Shown piece by piece: positions 33,785 through 42,630 of a stretch of DNA of 64,000 bases. The position numbers and the translations under genes are program-made. The notes under the pieces were generated by a model, which saw only the letters and a program-made list of their open reading frames with translations, was not told the origin of the DNA and searched no databases. This DNA is from Phycisphaerales bacterium. Its GTDB lineage: Bacteria > Planctomycetota > Phycisphaerae > Sedimentisphaerales > Anaerobacaceae. The stretch is from NCBI GenBank assembly GCA_003141315.1, contig PLLP01000022.1, positions 62,001-126,000 on the forward strand, read 5' to 3'. How positions within the stretch are numbered: the stretch's first letter is position 1; the number at the start of each line of letters is the position of its first letter.

Positions 33785-36211
33785 TCATTTAACACGCCAC
33801 TGGTAAAGACCCGCAGAGAAACCGTCCTGCATTTCCACCACAAGCCGAATCGAATCGGTTTTGACTGTCTCGAAAACCACTCTGCTCAGTTTATCTTTTT
33901 CAATAATCCAGCTGTCCGGCGTCCATGTATCCTTCCACTCATTGCCAGCCTTGTATTGAATCTTCCAGTTCTTTGGCAGCCGATGCTCGCCCGCCGGCCC
34001 GTCATCAACCCAATAAACCTCGACGATAGACGGGTCATACACCCCGCCGAAATCATACTGTATCCATTCCTTCGTCCCTTTTTTAGGCAGCCAACTGAAA
34101 AATGGTTTCGTCTTGTCGGCGGAATTGGCCGGCATAATTCCATCTTTTATCGTTTCCATATTCGCATCACTTACAGATGCGCTTACACTGCTCTTTTTTG
34201 CCACACTCGGCATGCCCAACGGGATAGCAGCGGCATCCTGCCTCGCAAGCCAGATTGCCATTTCGCCCATCCCGCGATGCGCCCACGCGTAATACGGTAT
34301 CGCTGTAAAATCCTTATTTTTCTTCTCCAAATTGCCCTGCTCGTCAATTTCAAAACCCAAACCCGTGCCTTTCAGAACCTCGACCCCGCCCAAAAGCTGA
34401 GGCTTAAATTCCGCATTCAGTCTGGCGGCGTCATCCGGCACAAGCAGGTTAGAAACAACCCCGTCTGCCACATCCGGCCATTCAACGCAATAAACAACAG
34501 GCCCACGCTGAATCGCAAACTTCCCCTTATCCTCCGCAACCTGCTCATTCGCGGCGACACATCTTGCACGCATCGGCAGATTCAATTCAACAACGTCTCC
34601 CTTTTGCCACTTTCGATTTATGCATGCAAAACCTTTCTGCATTTCAACCAGAACCGTTTTGCCGTTGACCTTCAGGACAATCTTCTCGTCACTTTTATCA
34701 ATGAAGCTGTATAAATCCGAAGGCACAGCTTCATCCCTCGCCCAGCCCGGTATGCGAACATAAAGATTAAATCCTGCCGGCTTTTCCGGATTCACTGTTA
34801 TCTTCACATCGCCATCCCACGGGTAATTTGTTTCCTGGCTTACCTGCACTTTTTTGCCGCTGATTTTGACGGTTGTCTGACTTGCTGCAAATAAATTTAC
34901 ATAAAAACCATTGTCGCTGCATGCATAGACATAACCCGGCAGCGACGCCATCAAGCGTGCGATGTTCGGCGGGCAGCACGCACAGGAAAACCAGCTCCGC
35001 CGAATATGCTGACCCCGCGAGGCAAGCGGATTCGGATAAAAGAAAAGTTTGCCGTCAAGAGAAACCCCCGACAGAAACCCGTTATAAAGCGTCCGCTCCA
35101 GCACATCGACATACTTCGCATCGCCGTGCAAAAGGAACAGCCGCTGATTCCAGAATATGTTGCCGATAGCCGCACAGGATTCGCAGTACGCACTCATATT
35201 CGGCAGGTCATACGCAGCACCGAATCCTTCGATAGATGGGTCAGAACCAATCCCGCCGGTGAGATACATTTTTTTGCCGACCACGTTTTCCCAGAGTTTA
35301 TCTATCGCATCGACATAACTCTGTTCGCCCGTCAGTGCCGCCACGTCCGCCATTCCCGAATACATATATGTCGCCCGCACCGCGTGTCCGACCGCCTCGT
35401 TCTGGTCGATTACCTTCTTATGGCTCTGCGTGTATGTCTCGCCGCCGGGGCCGCGGGTATCGAGAAAGAACTTTGCCTGCCTCAAATATTTCTCGTCGCC
35501 GGTCGCCTGGTACAATTTTACAAGCCCCATCTCGATTACCTGGTGGCCGGGGAATGTCTCGTTTTTGCCGGGGCCGAAAACGCTGCATACGAGGTCTGCG
35601 TTCTTTATCGCCACGTTCAGAAGATTCCGCTTGCCCGTGGCGTAATAATGCGCAACCGCTGATTCGTAAAGATGACCTGCGTTATAAAGTTCGTGGCTGT
35701 TGCCGCCGCCCGCCTCGTTCGACCACCGCTTGCTTCCGAGCCTGCCGCTGAGCTTCTCCGACCTGTTTCTCCTTGCGGTCATAATATAACCATCCGGCTC
35801 CTGCGCAGCGGCTATGTAAGTAATTATGCCGTCGATATATTTCTCAAGCTCCGCATCAGGATGAACCTTCAGCGAAAACGATGCCGCTTCTATTGTCTTA
35901 TACACGTCCGTATCATCAAACGGGTACTGGCCTCTGTGCTCGCCCTTCTTCAATCCGCCCGCTATTGCGAAGTTGTCGATTCGCCCGCTTTCCTCGCACA
36001 TCTTAAATAAGGCGGGTATCGTAGTCTTTCGGTTGGTCTCAATTCTGCCCGACCAGAACTTATCCTCAATTTTGACGTCCGTGAACGGCACTGCTTTCAT
36101 ACCAGCTCCTTTTTTAGCTGCACACTTATTCTGTTCGAAACAACCCGTTAATAAAACCGAAGCAAAACAAAAACACACGCTGATTTTAAAAACTGTTCTT
36201 GTATTATCCAT
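33785..36211 (-). CDS. GH127 beta-L-arabinofuranosidase-like lipoprotein with discoidin module
   Basis: The product is 808 residues. The lipobox SVLLTGC (C24) makes it a lipoprotein. Residues 40-640 are the GH127 (former DUF1680) barrel. The metal/catalytic cluster of HypBA1-type enzymes is intact: E328 spaced 16 before E344, AYCESCA (E344, C346) and FSCACCPPN (C412, C413). Residues about 670-808 form a discoidin-like domain homologous to that in the neighbour (PFFSWLPKKGTKEWIQYDF). Such enzymes remove beta-L-arabinofuranose from arabinans or hydroxyproline glycans. Related GH127 members differ in sugar specificity. The gene starts 24 bases after thiE and is probably in one operon with it. 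Confidence 0.9.
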   Translation of the reverse strand: MDNTRTVFKISVCFCFASVLLTGCFEQNKCAAKKGAGMKAVPFTDVKIEDKFWSGRIETNRKTTIPALFKMCEESGRIDNFAIAGGLKKGEHRGQYPFDDTDVYKTIEAASFSLKVHPDAELEKYIDGIITYIAAAQEPDGYIMTARRNRSEKLSGRLGSKRWSNEAGGGNSHELYNAGHLYESAVAHYYATGKRNLLNVAIKNADLVCSVFGPGKNETFPGHQVIEMGLVKLYQATGDEKYLRQAKFFLDTRGPGGETYTQSHKKVIDQNEAVGHAVRATYMYSGMADVAALTGEQSYVDAIDKLWENVVGKKMYLTGGIGSDPSIEGFGAAYDLPNMSAYCESCAAIGNIFWNQRLFLLHGDAKYVDVLERTLYNGFLSGVSLDGKLFFYPNPLASRGQHIRRSWFSCACCPPNIARLMASLPGYVYACSDNGFYVNLFAASQTTVKISGKKVQVSQETNYPWDGDVKITVNPEKPAGFNLYVRIPGWARDEAVPSDLYSFIDKSDEKIVLKVNGKTVLVEMQKGFACINRKWQKGDVVELNLPMRARCVAANEQVAEDKGKFAIQRGPVVYCVEWPDVADGVVSNLLVPDDAARLNAEFKPQLLGGVEVLKGTGLGFEIDEQGNLEKKNKDFTAIPYYAWAHRGMGEMAIWLARQDAAAIPLGMPSVAKKSSVSASVSDANMETIKDGIMPANSADKTKPFFSWLPKKGTKEWIQYDFGGVYDPSIVEVYWVDDGPAGEHRLPKNWKIQYKAGNEWKDTWTPDSWIIEKDKLSRVVFETVKTDSIRLVVEMQDGFSAGLYQWRVK

Positions 36212-36235
36212 AATAACTCGCCCCAAAAAACCAGT

Positions 36236-37297
36236 TTACTCATCCGATACAGACACAATTTTTTCCTTTAACTGCCGGCAGACCTCTTTCGGATTGGCGG
36301 CCTTCGCCGCTATTGAACTAACCGCAATCGTCCTTGCGCCCGCCCGCAAAACCTGCTCGACATTATCTATTGTTATCCCGCCGATTGCAACGTGGCCGAT
36401 ACCGGTATCCGCCAATAAACGGACGCCGTCGCTTACATACCCCAATCCTACCGGCGGAGCTGTCGGCTTCGTCGGCGTCGCAAAAACCGGACCCAATGCC
36501 GCGTAAGTAAGTCCGCCGCCGGCAAGCCCGCAGGCCGCCTTCAATTGCTCCATCGAATGCGTGCTTTTCCCGATAATCAGCGGGCTTAACTGCAAACGGT
36601 ACGCCTGTTCAACCGGCAAATCGTTTTGCCCCAGGTGAACGCCGTCAGCCCCTGCCGCTGCCGCCACATCCACCCTGTCGTTGATTATACTGATAACACC
36701 CCCCGCCCTGCAAGCCTGCATAAACTCAACCGCCAGGTTAAAAAGCAGGTCATCATCAATCGACTTTGCCCGCAGCTGGATGCAGTCCGCACCCCCCGCG
36801 ATGCACTGCTGCGTAAGACGCAAAACCTCCGCGGGCAGACTGCTGCTGATAACAATATAAAGTTTCACCTTCTTGTATTTTGCAATCGTGCTGCCGAATA
36901 TCAAAAAATCCTTTTCGAGATTGTAGGCCTCATATCGCAGGGTTTCAATCTCACCTGCTGCTGAGGGATTTATGACTGCAATTGTTTCCGACAGGCATCG
37001 CAAGGCCTCCGTAAGCCTCTTGCCGGCTGCCTTCGCCGAATCCCCCAAATCCGCCCGCTGCATCTGGCCGGCCACGGATAAACCTATCCCCACATCATTT
37101 GCGGTATCTCTGCCCGCTATCAGTTTGCCATTATCAATTTTGCACGCAATACCGCAAAGCCGGTGCCGAAGCTCCTTGGCTCGACTTGTCAGAAGATTTG
37201 AATTGAGGGCAAACCTGCAGAATTCCTCTATCACCCTGAGGGCTTCCCTCGCCCGGTTAAAATTGGCATCGATAATTCTATAAACAGCCCGCTCCAT
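36236..37297 (-). CDS. thiE: Thiamine-phosphate synthase with N-terminal ThiD2 domain
   Basis: The product is 353 residues. Residues 1-140 are helical and match the ThiD2-like domain (ANFNRAREALRVIEEFCRF, RDTANDVG, RLTEALRCLSE). Residues about 143-350 form the ThiE TIM barrel, with LYIVISS, GADCIQLRAKS, IINDRVDVAAAAGADGVHLG, GKSTHS and YAALGPVFATPTKP (pyrophosphate loop). ThiE couples HMP-PP with thiazole phosphate to give thiamine phosphate; the ThiD2 part phosphorylates HMP-P in other bacteria. A TATAAT -10 (37313-37308) stands only 11 bases before the ATG, so the mRNA may be nearly leaderless. No thiamine riboswitch is seen upstream. Confidence 0.9.
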   Translation of the reverse strand: MERAVYRIIDANFNRAREALRVIEEFCRFALNSNLLTSRAKELRHRLCGIACKIDNGKLIAGRDTANDVGIGLSVAGQMQRADLGDSAKAAGKRLTEALRCLSETIAVINPSAAGEIETLRYEAYNLEKDFLIFGSTIAKYKKVKLYIVISSSLPAEVLRLTQQCIAGGADCIQLRAKSIDDDLLFNLAVEFMQACRAGGVISIINDRVDVAAAAGADGVHLGQNDLPVEQAYRLQLSPLIIGKSTHSMEQLKAACGLAGGGLTYAALGPVFATPTKPTAPPVGLGYVSDGVRLLADTGIGHVAIGGITIDNVEQVLRAGARTIAVSSIAAKAANPKEVCRQLKEKIVSVSDE

Positions 37298-38002
37298 AAC
37301 AGCGGCGATTATACAATTTCCACCACTTTTTGAATAGTAAAATCAGGATTGTATTTCTGTGAACATAAACCGCTGGCAAAACCGTTACTGAAATGGAAAA
37401 AAAGGCTTGAAACGCCGAACCCAAAATATAAGGAATCGCACTCCTCCTTTGGCGATTCCTTAATTTATAATAAACACAGCCGCTTTTGCCGTCCGCCTGC
37501 GGCGGACTCGCAAGACAACTGCGTAAAATTTCGAATCGGGCGGAATCATCCTCCTCCGAAACCAGATTTTTTGGACGTCCGCCCAATACCACTATCATAA
37601 AGACAGTTTAGATTTAATAAGCAAATGCTATACCAGTTAAAAAATTCAATGACAAAGCTCAACCTGAGATTTACTTAACGGGCGGGAAAATCTTAAATTA
37701 ACTCCCCCTTTTTTGGTTTACAAATTATAAAAGTGCCACAGCCGCCTATAGCAGCACGTTGTTTTTTAACAACGCATTCCTTATCTCAACAAACAAATAC
37801 CCCCATATATAGGACTAAATATACAACGCTTTACAACACTTAAGGTCTATGTTTATAAAACGAAACGCCATTGCTAATAAATATCAACGTAATATTCGTT
37901 ATATTCGCGATATTTTACCTATTTTGACACCATAAACCAGTTCCAGCGATGCCGGCCCTGAAAATTTCCCGATTTACCGTATTAAACAGGCTGGTTTTTC
38001 CG
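37298..38002. other. Divergent intergenic region with several hairpins, no gene
   Basis: Three palindromes are present. They are AAGGAATCGC/GCGATTCCTT (37430-37461), TCCGCC-TGC-GGCGGA (37492-37506) and CGTTGTT-TTTT-AACAACG (37757-37774). The rest is AT-rich. No frame in it looks coding, and no T-box, thiamine or other riboswitch pattern was recognised. Confidence 0.5.
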
Positions 38003-39079
38003 ATGGTAAAGCTTATGTTAGCGAAAAATGCACTAATTTTTATAGCAATTATGATTCTGGCGTCAGGCTGTCACGAAAAACGGCCTGAAAGCGGATATTT
38101 CCTGATTCCCCCGCCGAAACAGACCATCAAAACGCCAACCGGACTCGCCGGATACCTGAGAATGCAGAACCTGCCCACTGTCGAATCTGTGGAAAACTGG
38201 AACACGTCGCAGGCGAACTTTTCCGAAGGCCTGAAGATAACGACCGCCCATTATGAAGTATTCACCACATTAAAAGACCCTCTTATGCTGCGGGATGTCC
38301 CCGCCTTCATCGAGACCTGCTTCAACAACTTCCGGTCCACCGCAGATGGTCTTTCCGGACAGATCCAAACAACCTCGCGATTTACGATTTACCTTTTCGA
38401 TAACCGCACGCAATGGCAATCATTCACGAGAAGTTTCGCAGGCAGCCAGTCGCAGGTGTACAGCCGCATAAAAGCCGGCGCTTATTATCTCAACGGCGCC
38501 TGCGTCGCATATAACATCGGAAGAGAACGCACGTTTCGCGCACTCGGGCACGAATGCTGGCATCAGTTCGTTGACAGAACCTTCGTATTCAGGCTGCCAA
38601 GCTGGCTCAATGAGGGCATCGCGATGCAGTTCGAATCCAACGTTTACAAAAACGGTCTTTTTTATTTCGAACCTGCTGAAAATTCTTACCGGCTGGATTC
38701 GTTGAAAAAAACATTCGAACAAAACCAGGTAATACCGCTTGAAACACTTCTGGAATCCGACCCGGGCGATTTGCTCGGCGACGACCCGCAAGTATCGGCC
38801 TTTTACAGCCAGTGCTATGCGCTCGTGCGGTTTCTTCGCCAGGCCGATGCCGGCAAAAGAAAAACTGATTTCAACCGGCTGCTTGCAGGCGCCCTCGAAG
38901 GAAAATGGCCGCTCAGCGATGAAGATAAAAAAATCGCATCCGACAGGACCATACCGCTAACTTCCGACTGGAATAAAATAGCCGGGCCGTTATTATTTAA
39001 ACATTACTTCGCAGGCAACCTTGACGGTATCGAAAAACAGTATCTCGATTTCTGCAGGGATATAACAGTAGATAAGTAA
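38003..39079 (+). CDS. Lipoprotein zinc metallopeptidase, DUF1570-like
   Basis: The product is 358 residues from an ATG at 38003; a second ATG at 38015 is possible. ALIFIAIMILASGC is a lipobox (C23). Residues about 78-145 include HYEVFTTLKDP and FTIYLFDNRTQWQSF. The gluzincin site is HECWH (H183, H187) with the third ligand in LPSWLNEGIA (E204). Planctomycetes carry many such DUF1570-like proteins of unknown target. It would act in the periplasm, anchored to the outer or inner membrane. Maf follows 4 bases downstream, so the two are co-transcribed. Confidence 0.8.
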   Translation: MVKLMLAKNALIFIAIMILASGCHEKRPESGYFLIPPPKQTIKTPTGLAGYLRMQNLPTVESVENWNTSQANFSEGLKITTAHYEVFTTLKDPLMLRDVPAFIETCFNNFRSTADGLSGQIQTTSRFTIYLFDNRTQWQSFTRSFAGSQSQVYSRIKAGAYYLNGACVAYNIGRERTFRALGHECWHQFVDRTFVFRLPSWLNEGIAMQFESNVYKNGLFYFEPAENSYRLDSLKKTFEQNQVIPLETLLESDPGDLLGDDPQVSAFYSQCYALVRFLRQADAGKRKTDFNRLLAGALEGKWPLSDEDKKIASDRTIPLTSDWNKIAGPLLFKHYFAGNLDGIEKQYLDFCRDITVDK

Positions 39080-39083
39080 AATT

Positions 39084-39668
39084 ATGCACGACAAAACGAA
39101 TTTCTCATTCATACTCGCCTCGAAATCGCCCCGGCGAAGAGAGCTGCTCGAAAAAGCAGGCTACCATTTCAAACCTGTATCGCCGAACGTCGATGAGACG
39201 GCTTTTGACACATCGATAGGCCCCGCTGAATTCGCAAAACTGCTAGCACTTGCCAAGGCAAAATCGGTCGCACAAAATTACAAAGAAAAAATCGTCGTCG
39301 GCGCCGATACGATTGTGGATTTTGATGGCAGGATTATCGGCAAGGCCGCCGGCGAGAGAGATGCAGAGAAAATTGTCAGGCTGCTCTTCAGCAGACCTCA
39401 CAAGGTAATTACCGGCCTTGCGATTGTGAGGCTGAAAGATAATCTTGAGATTGTCGAAAGTGATACTACGATTGTTTATCCGAAACCTATGACGGATGAG
39501 CAGATTGCAGAGCATATCGAAAGCGGCACCTGGCGGGATAAGGCCGGCGCTTACGCTATACAGGAAACCGGCGACCAGTTCGTTGAAAAAATCGCCGGCT
39601 CTCTCACAAACGTTATGGGCATGCCTATGGAGCTTTTCGAGAAACTCCTCACAAAAGTAAAAAAATAG
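39084..39668 (+). CDS. maf: Maf-family nucleoside triphosphate pyrophosphatase
   Basis: The 194-residue protein opens with FILASKSPRRRELLEKAG, the Maf P-loop-like signature. It also has VGADTIVDFDGRIIGKA and KAGAYAIQETGDQFVEKIAGSLTNVMGMP, which hold the catalytic Asp/Glu and specificity residues. Maf proteins hydrolyse dTTP/UTP or modified nucleotides to monophosphates, a house-cleaning role. It is the second gene of a two-gene unit with the metallopeptidase. Confidence 0.92.
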   Translation: MHDKTNFSFILASKSPRRRELLEKAGYHFKPVSPNVDETAFDTSIGPAEFAKLLALAKAKSVAQNYKEKIVVGADTIVDFDGRIIGKAAGERDAEKIVRLLFSRPHKVITGLAIVRLKDNLEIVESDTTIVYPKPMTDEQIAEHIESGTWRDKAGAYAIQETGDQFVEKIAGSLTNVMGMPMELFEKLLTKVKK

Positions 39669-39669
39669 C

Positions 39670-39696
39670 CACAGATTTCACAGATTACACAGAAAT
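39670..39696. repeat. Tandem CACAGATTT 9-mers
   Basis: Three degenerate 9-mers stand in tandem: CACAGATTT, CACAGATTA and CACAGAAAT. ACCACAAAGCACGC follows. Similar text words occur at 15318 and 9600-9660. It lies in the short gap between convergent genes. Confidence 0.5.
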
Positions 39697-39773
39697 ATAA
39701 ACCACAAAGCACGCAAAATTTAGTTTCGTTTTTAGTTTTACACTTTCAGCTTTAAGCTGTCCCGTGTCCTGTC

Positions 39774-40337
39774 TTATTTTACATCTTTGAATTTTGCGGA
39801 GAAGATTTCGGCGGTGAAGAGAAAGACTTCCGTCTTCTTATCCTTCCAGGCGTCGGGCGGCAGGCCCGCCTTGTGCGAGCAGCAGTAAGAAAGAAATTCC
39901 TCCTTCGACCAGCCGGTCTCCGTCGCCACCTGCGGCAGGAAACAGCCGCTCGAAAAACCCTTCTTGATGTAAATGCCGTCCACACCCAGCCGAAGGCTCA
40001 GCGGGTCATCAGTCTTTTTAAGAGGCGATAATACCGATATCTCGATATCGAGCTTTGGAAGCTCTTTTGCCGTTATCCGGTCAGCGAAAAAACGCGGGTC
40101 GCCTGTCGATGAGGCCTTTGCCATTTCAGCAACCATTTCAATCAGCGGTTTATCTGCAACGAACTGGCCGATACAGCCCCGCAGGTCTTCGCCATTTTTC
40201 AAGGTCACGAAACAGCCGCAATGTTTGTTCAGGTCAGCGTCATCGGTGTGCGGCTTCGGCGCGGGCCAGTGGTTGACGGCGGCCTCGACGTTCTCGCGGG
40301 CGACCTTGAGCAGGATTTGCTTTTGGCTATCGTTCAT
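39774..40337 (-). CDS. AMMECR1-domain protein (AmmeMemoRadiSam protein A)
   Basis: The product is 187 residues from the ATG at 40337 (GAGAGGTTTGTTT before it). The AMMECR1 core is recognisable: CFVTLKNGEDLRGCIGQF (RGCIG motif), ASSTGDPRFFADRIT and DIEISVLSPL, then GFSSGCFLPQVATETGWSKEEFLSYCC. In many bacteria it accompanies a Memo-like protein and a radical SAM enzyme. Neither is in this window. Function is unknown. It follows dedA by 14 bases. Confidence 0.88.
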   Translation of the reverse strand: MNDSQKQILLKVARENVEAAVNHWPAPKPHTDDADLNKHCGCFVTLKNGEDLRGCIGQFVADKPLIEMVAEMAKASSTGDPRFFADRITAKELPKLDIEISVLSPLKKTDDPLSLRLGVDGIYIKKGFSSGCFLPQVATETGWSKEEFLSYCCSHKAGLPPDAWKDKKTEVFLFTAEIFSAKFKDVK

Positions 40338-40351
40338 AAACAAACCTCTCA

Positions 40352-41014
40352 CTATGAGCCGCTTTTTTTCGATTTGCGGTAGCGAATATAACCGATAACG
40401 GACGGCAGAAAAGAGATAATAATAATCGCCATAATTACGAGCGTAAAATTCCTCTTCACAACCGGAAAATTGCCGAAGAAATACCCGCCGAGAATAAACG
40501 TCGCCGTCCAGCAGATTGTGCCCGTGACGCTGTAGGCGAGGAACCGCCAATAGGTCATTTTGCCGATGCCGGCCACAAACGGAGCGAAGGAACGCAGTAT
40601 CGGCATAAACCGTGCAATCGCAACGGTCTTTCCGCCGTGCTTTTCGTAAAACTGGTGCGTGCGTTCGAGATATTCCTTATTGAGCAGCCGTGAATTCTCC
40701 CAGCGGAAAACCTTCGGGCCCAAAAAGCGGCCTATCCAGTAATTCGTGTTGTCGCCGGTCACCGCAGCACAGCATAAAAGCGGATACATAAACCTGACAT
40801 CGAGAACGTTGTTGTGCAGCGCGGCAAGCGACCCTGCCGCAAACAACAGCGAATCGCCCGGCAAAAAAGGCGCAACCACAAAACCCGTCTCACAAAAGAT
40901 AACCGCAAAAAGAATAAGATAAACCCACGCCTGATACTGCTGGATGACGGTTTCAAGCGTCTTATCGAGATGAAGAAAAATATCGACAAAATTTATTGCA
41001 GCAAGAGTTTCCAT
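40352..41014 (-). CDS. DedA/SNARE-associated family membrane protein
   Basis: The 220-residue protein has about five hydrophobic segments. The DedA core is ETGFVVAPFLPGDSLLFAAGSLAA, here in blocks FVVAPFLPGDSLLF and the arginine motif IARFMPILRSFAPFVAGIGKM. DedA proteins recycle undecaprenyl or other phospholipids across the inner membrane and support envelope integrity and proton homeostasis. It is the first gene of a pair with AMMECR1. Confidence 0.92.
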   Translation of the reverse strand: METLAAINFVDIFLHLDKTLETVIQQYQAWVYLILFAVIFCETGFVVAPFLPGDSLLFAAGSLAALHNNVLDVRFMYPLLCCAAVTGDNTNYWIGRFLGPKVFRWENSRLLNKEYLERTHQFYEKHGGKTVAIARFMPILRSFAPFVAGIGKMTYWRFLAYSVTGTICWTATFILGGYFFGNFPVVKRNFTLVIMAIIIISFLPSVIGYIRYRKSKKSGS

Positions 41015-41157
41015 AGTTTCTCCGAAACATAATGTCTTTCAGAATCCGCTTTTAAAATAGAGCAAACCCTGTATAATGTCAACAAATTCGTAATAACGCT
41101 TCGGCATAATCATTGATTTGCCTTCCGGATAAAAAGGAAGACTGCGATACAAATTTT

Positions 41158-42060
41158 ATGGCTGATAAAAAACAAATACGAACTATCGGCAAACGTCTCG
41201 TCGTTTTGGCGCCGGCCAAGATAAACCTGTCGCTGCTAATCGCCCGCCGGCGGCGGGACGGCTACCACAACATAGAAACCGTAATGGCAAAAATCGCCTG
41301 GTTCGACAAAATAACAATCGAGCCGGGCAAAAAAAATGGAATAGAGCTAATCTGCAAAGGCCCGCAATGGGCGCCAACGGGCGAGGACAATCTGGTCTAC
41401 AGGGCATGCCAACTGCTCCTGAAGGAAACCGGCAGGCAGGCAAACCTGAAAATCACACTTTGGAAAAATATACCCGCAGGCACCGGCCTCGGCTCCGCAA
41501 GCAGCGATGCGGCTGCAACGTTGATTGGGGTAAAGAAGCTGTTAGGTCTGCGAGTCAAAAGGGGCAAACTGGATAAAATAGCGATAAAACTCGGCAGCGA
41601 TGTGCCTTTCTTCCTCAACGGGTCTATCGCATACTGCACCGGAAAAGGTGAGAAAGTTAAAAAAATCAAGAAAAATTTTGATTTTTTAGCACTTCTTGTG
41701 TTGCCTAAGGTAAGTATTTCCACTAAAATGGTTTATGATAATTATCTTCAGGATGAAGCTTTTTACAGGAGGTTTCACGGGCTGATTGTACGCTCTTTGA
41801 AAAACGACAGGATTGACCTGATTGCAGGAATGTGCGCAAATATGCTCCAGGCAAGCTGTTTCCAAATCAACACAAAACTGGCCAGGCTGAAAGACCGGCT
41901 GGAGGCTTTGTCGGCGGGGAAGTGGTGCTTAACAGGAAGCGGCTCCGCTATCTACCGCATATTTGGCAGCAGGCAGCTACAGGCTGCAAAGAAGATTCGA
42001 AAACAGGTTGAGGAAATGACGGGATGCGGCTGCATCATTGTAAGAAACAATAAATGGTAA
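41158..42060 (+). CDS. ispE: 4-diphosphocytidyl-2-C-methyl-D-erythritol kinase
   Basis: IspE phosphorylates the 2-hydroxyl of CDP-ME in the MEP pathway. The 300-residue GHMP kinase shows LAPAKINLSLLIARRRRDGYHNIET at the N-terminus (blocks PAKINLSL and DGYHNIET), the ATP loop PAGTGLGSASSDAAATL near 95-111, KLGSDVPFFLNG with the catalytic Asp, and WCLTGSGSAIYRIF late. The ATG at 41158 matches the family start, though its ribosome site is poor. It sits 21 bases before spoVG, a pairing also common in Firmicutes. Confidence 0.95.
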   Translation: MADKKQIRTIGKRLVVLAPAKINLSLLIARRRRDGYHNIETVMAKIAWFDKITIEPGKKNGIELICKGPQWAPTGEDNLVYRACQLLLKETGRQANLKITLWKNIPAGTGLGSASSDAAATLIGVKKLLGLRVKRGKLDKIAIKLGSDVPFFLNGSIAYCTGKGEKVKKIKKNFDFLALLVLPKVSISTKMVYDNYLQDEAFYRRFHGLIVRSLKNDRIDLIAGMCANMLQASCFQINTKLARLKDRLEALSAGKWCLTGSGSAIYRIFGSRQLQAAKKIRKQVEEMTGCGCIIVRNNKW

Positions 42061-42081
42061 CGTGTTTAGAGAGGCACAAAT

Positions 42082-42522
42082 ATGGAGATTAGCGAGGTAA
42101 GAGTCAAACTGATAGAGAACAAAGACGAAAGACTCAAGGCGTTTTGCTCTGTGACGCTCGACAACGAATTTGTCGTTCGTGACATAAAAATTATCGAGGG
42201 CACCAAGGGTTTATTTGTGGCGATGCCGTCGCGAAAGATGAGCGACCACTGCAACAAGTGCGGAAGCAAAAACCATTTAAGGGCAAGATACTGCAACAAC
42301 TGCGGCACCCAGCTCAGCGAAAACCGTGCCAAAAAAGACCTGCAGGGCAGAATGAAACTTCACGCAGATATCGCACACCCGATTAACGCCGACTGCCGCC
42401 GGAAGATACAGGACAAGGTGACGGCTGCATTCAAGCAGGAAGATGAAAAATCGAAACAGCCCGGCTACAAGCCAGTTGATATGGATACCCCGGACGACGA
42501 TGAAGTGCCGGATATTCTGTAA
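42082..42522 (+). CDS. spoVG: SpoVG-family RNA/DNA-binding protein with inserted zinc ribbon
   Basis: The 146-residue protein starts as Spo[34 protein letters not shown] and [10 protein letters not shown]. It then departs from the ~95-residue family by an inserted zinc ribbon, CNKCG...[10 protein letters not shown] (C57, C60, C71, C74). The SpoVG ending [17 protein letters not shown] resumes at about 94. The last 30 residues are acidic. SpoVG binds nucleic acids and tunes expression of cell-division and virulence genes in Firmicutes and spirochaetes; the role here is unknown. GTTTAGAGAGGCACAAAT precedes the ATG. Confidence 0.88.
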   Translation: MEISEVRVKLIENKDERLKAFCSVTLDNEFVVRDIKIIEGTKGLFVAMPSRKMSDHCNKCGSKNHLRARYCNNCGTQLSENRAKKDLQGRMKLHADIAHPINADCRRKIQDKVTAAFKQEDEKSKQPGYKPVDMDTPDDDEVPDIL

Positions 42523-42630
42523 TAGTTTGGCCAGCTGTTGGCGAACTTTTTACAGAAATAGTTTTCTCTCTGAAAATTTTGAATTAACAGATTACAATAT
42601 AAGCGTCCGAGCCTTAGCAGGCAAAGGCGC

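Noticed and set aside
36236-37297. Separate thiD gene before thiE
   Set aside because: The N-terminal domain is in frame with ThiE with no stop or ribosome site between, so it is one fusion gene.
37316-38002. Hairpins in the thiE-metallopeptidase gap considered as a TPP riboswitch
   Set aside because: No CUGAGA or ACCUGA boxes were found at a proper distance, and the palindromes are simple.
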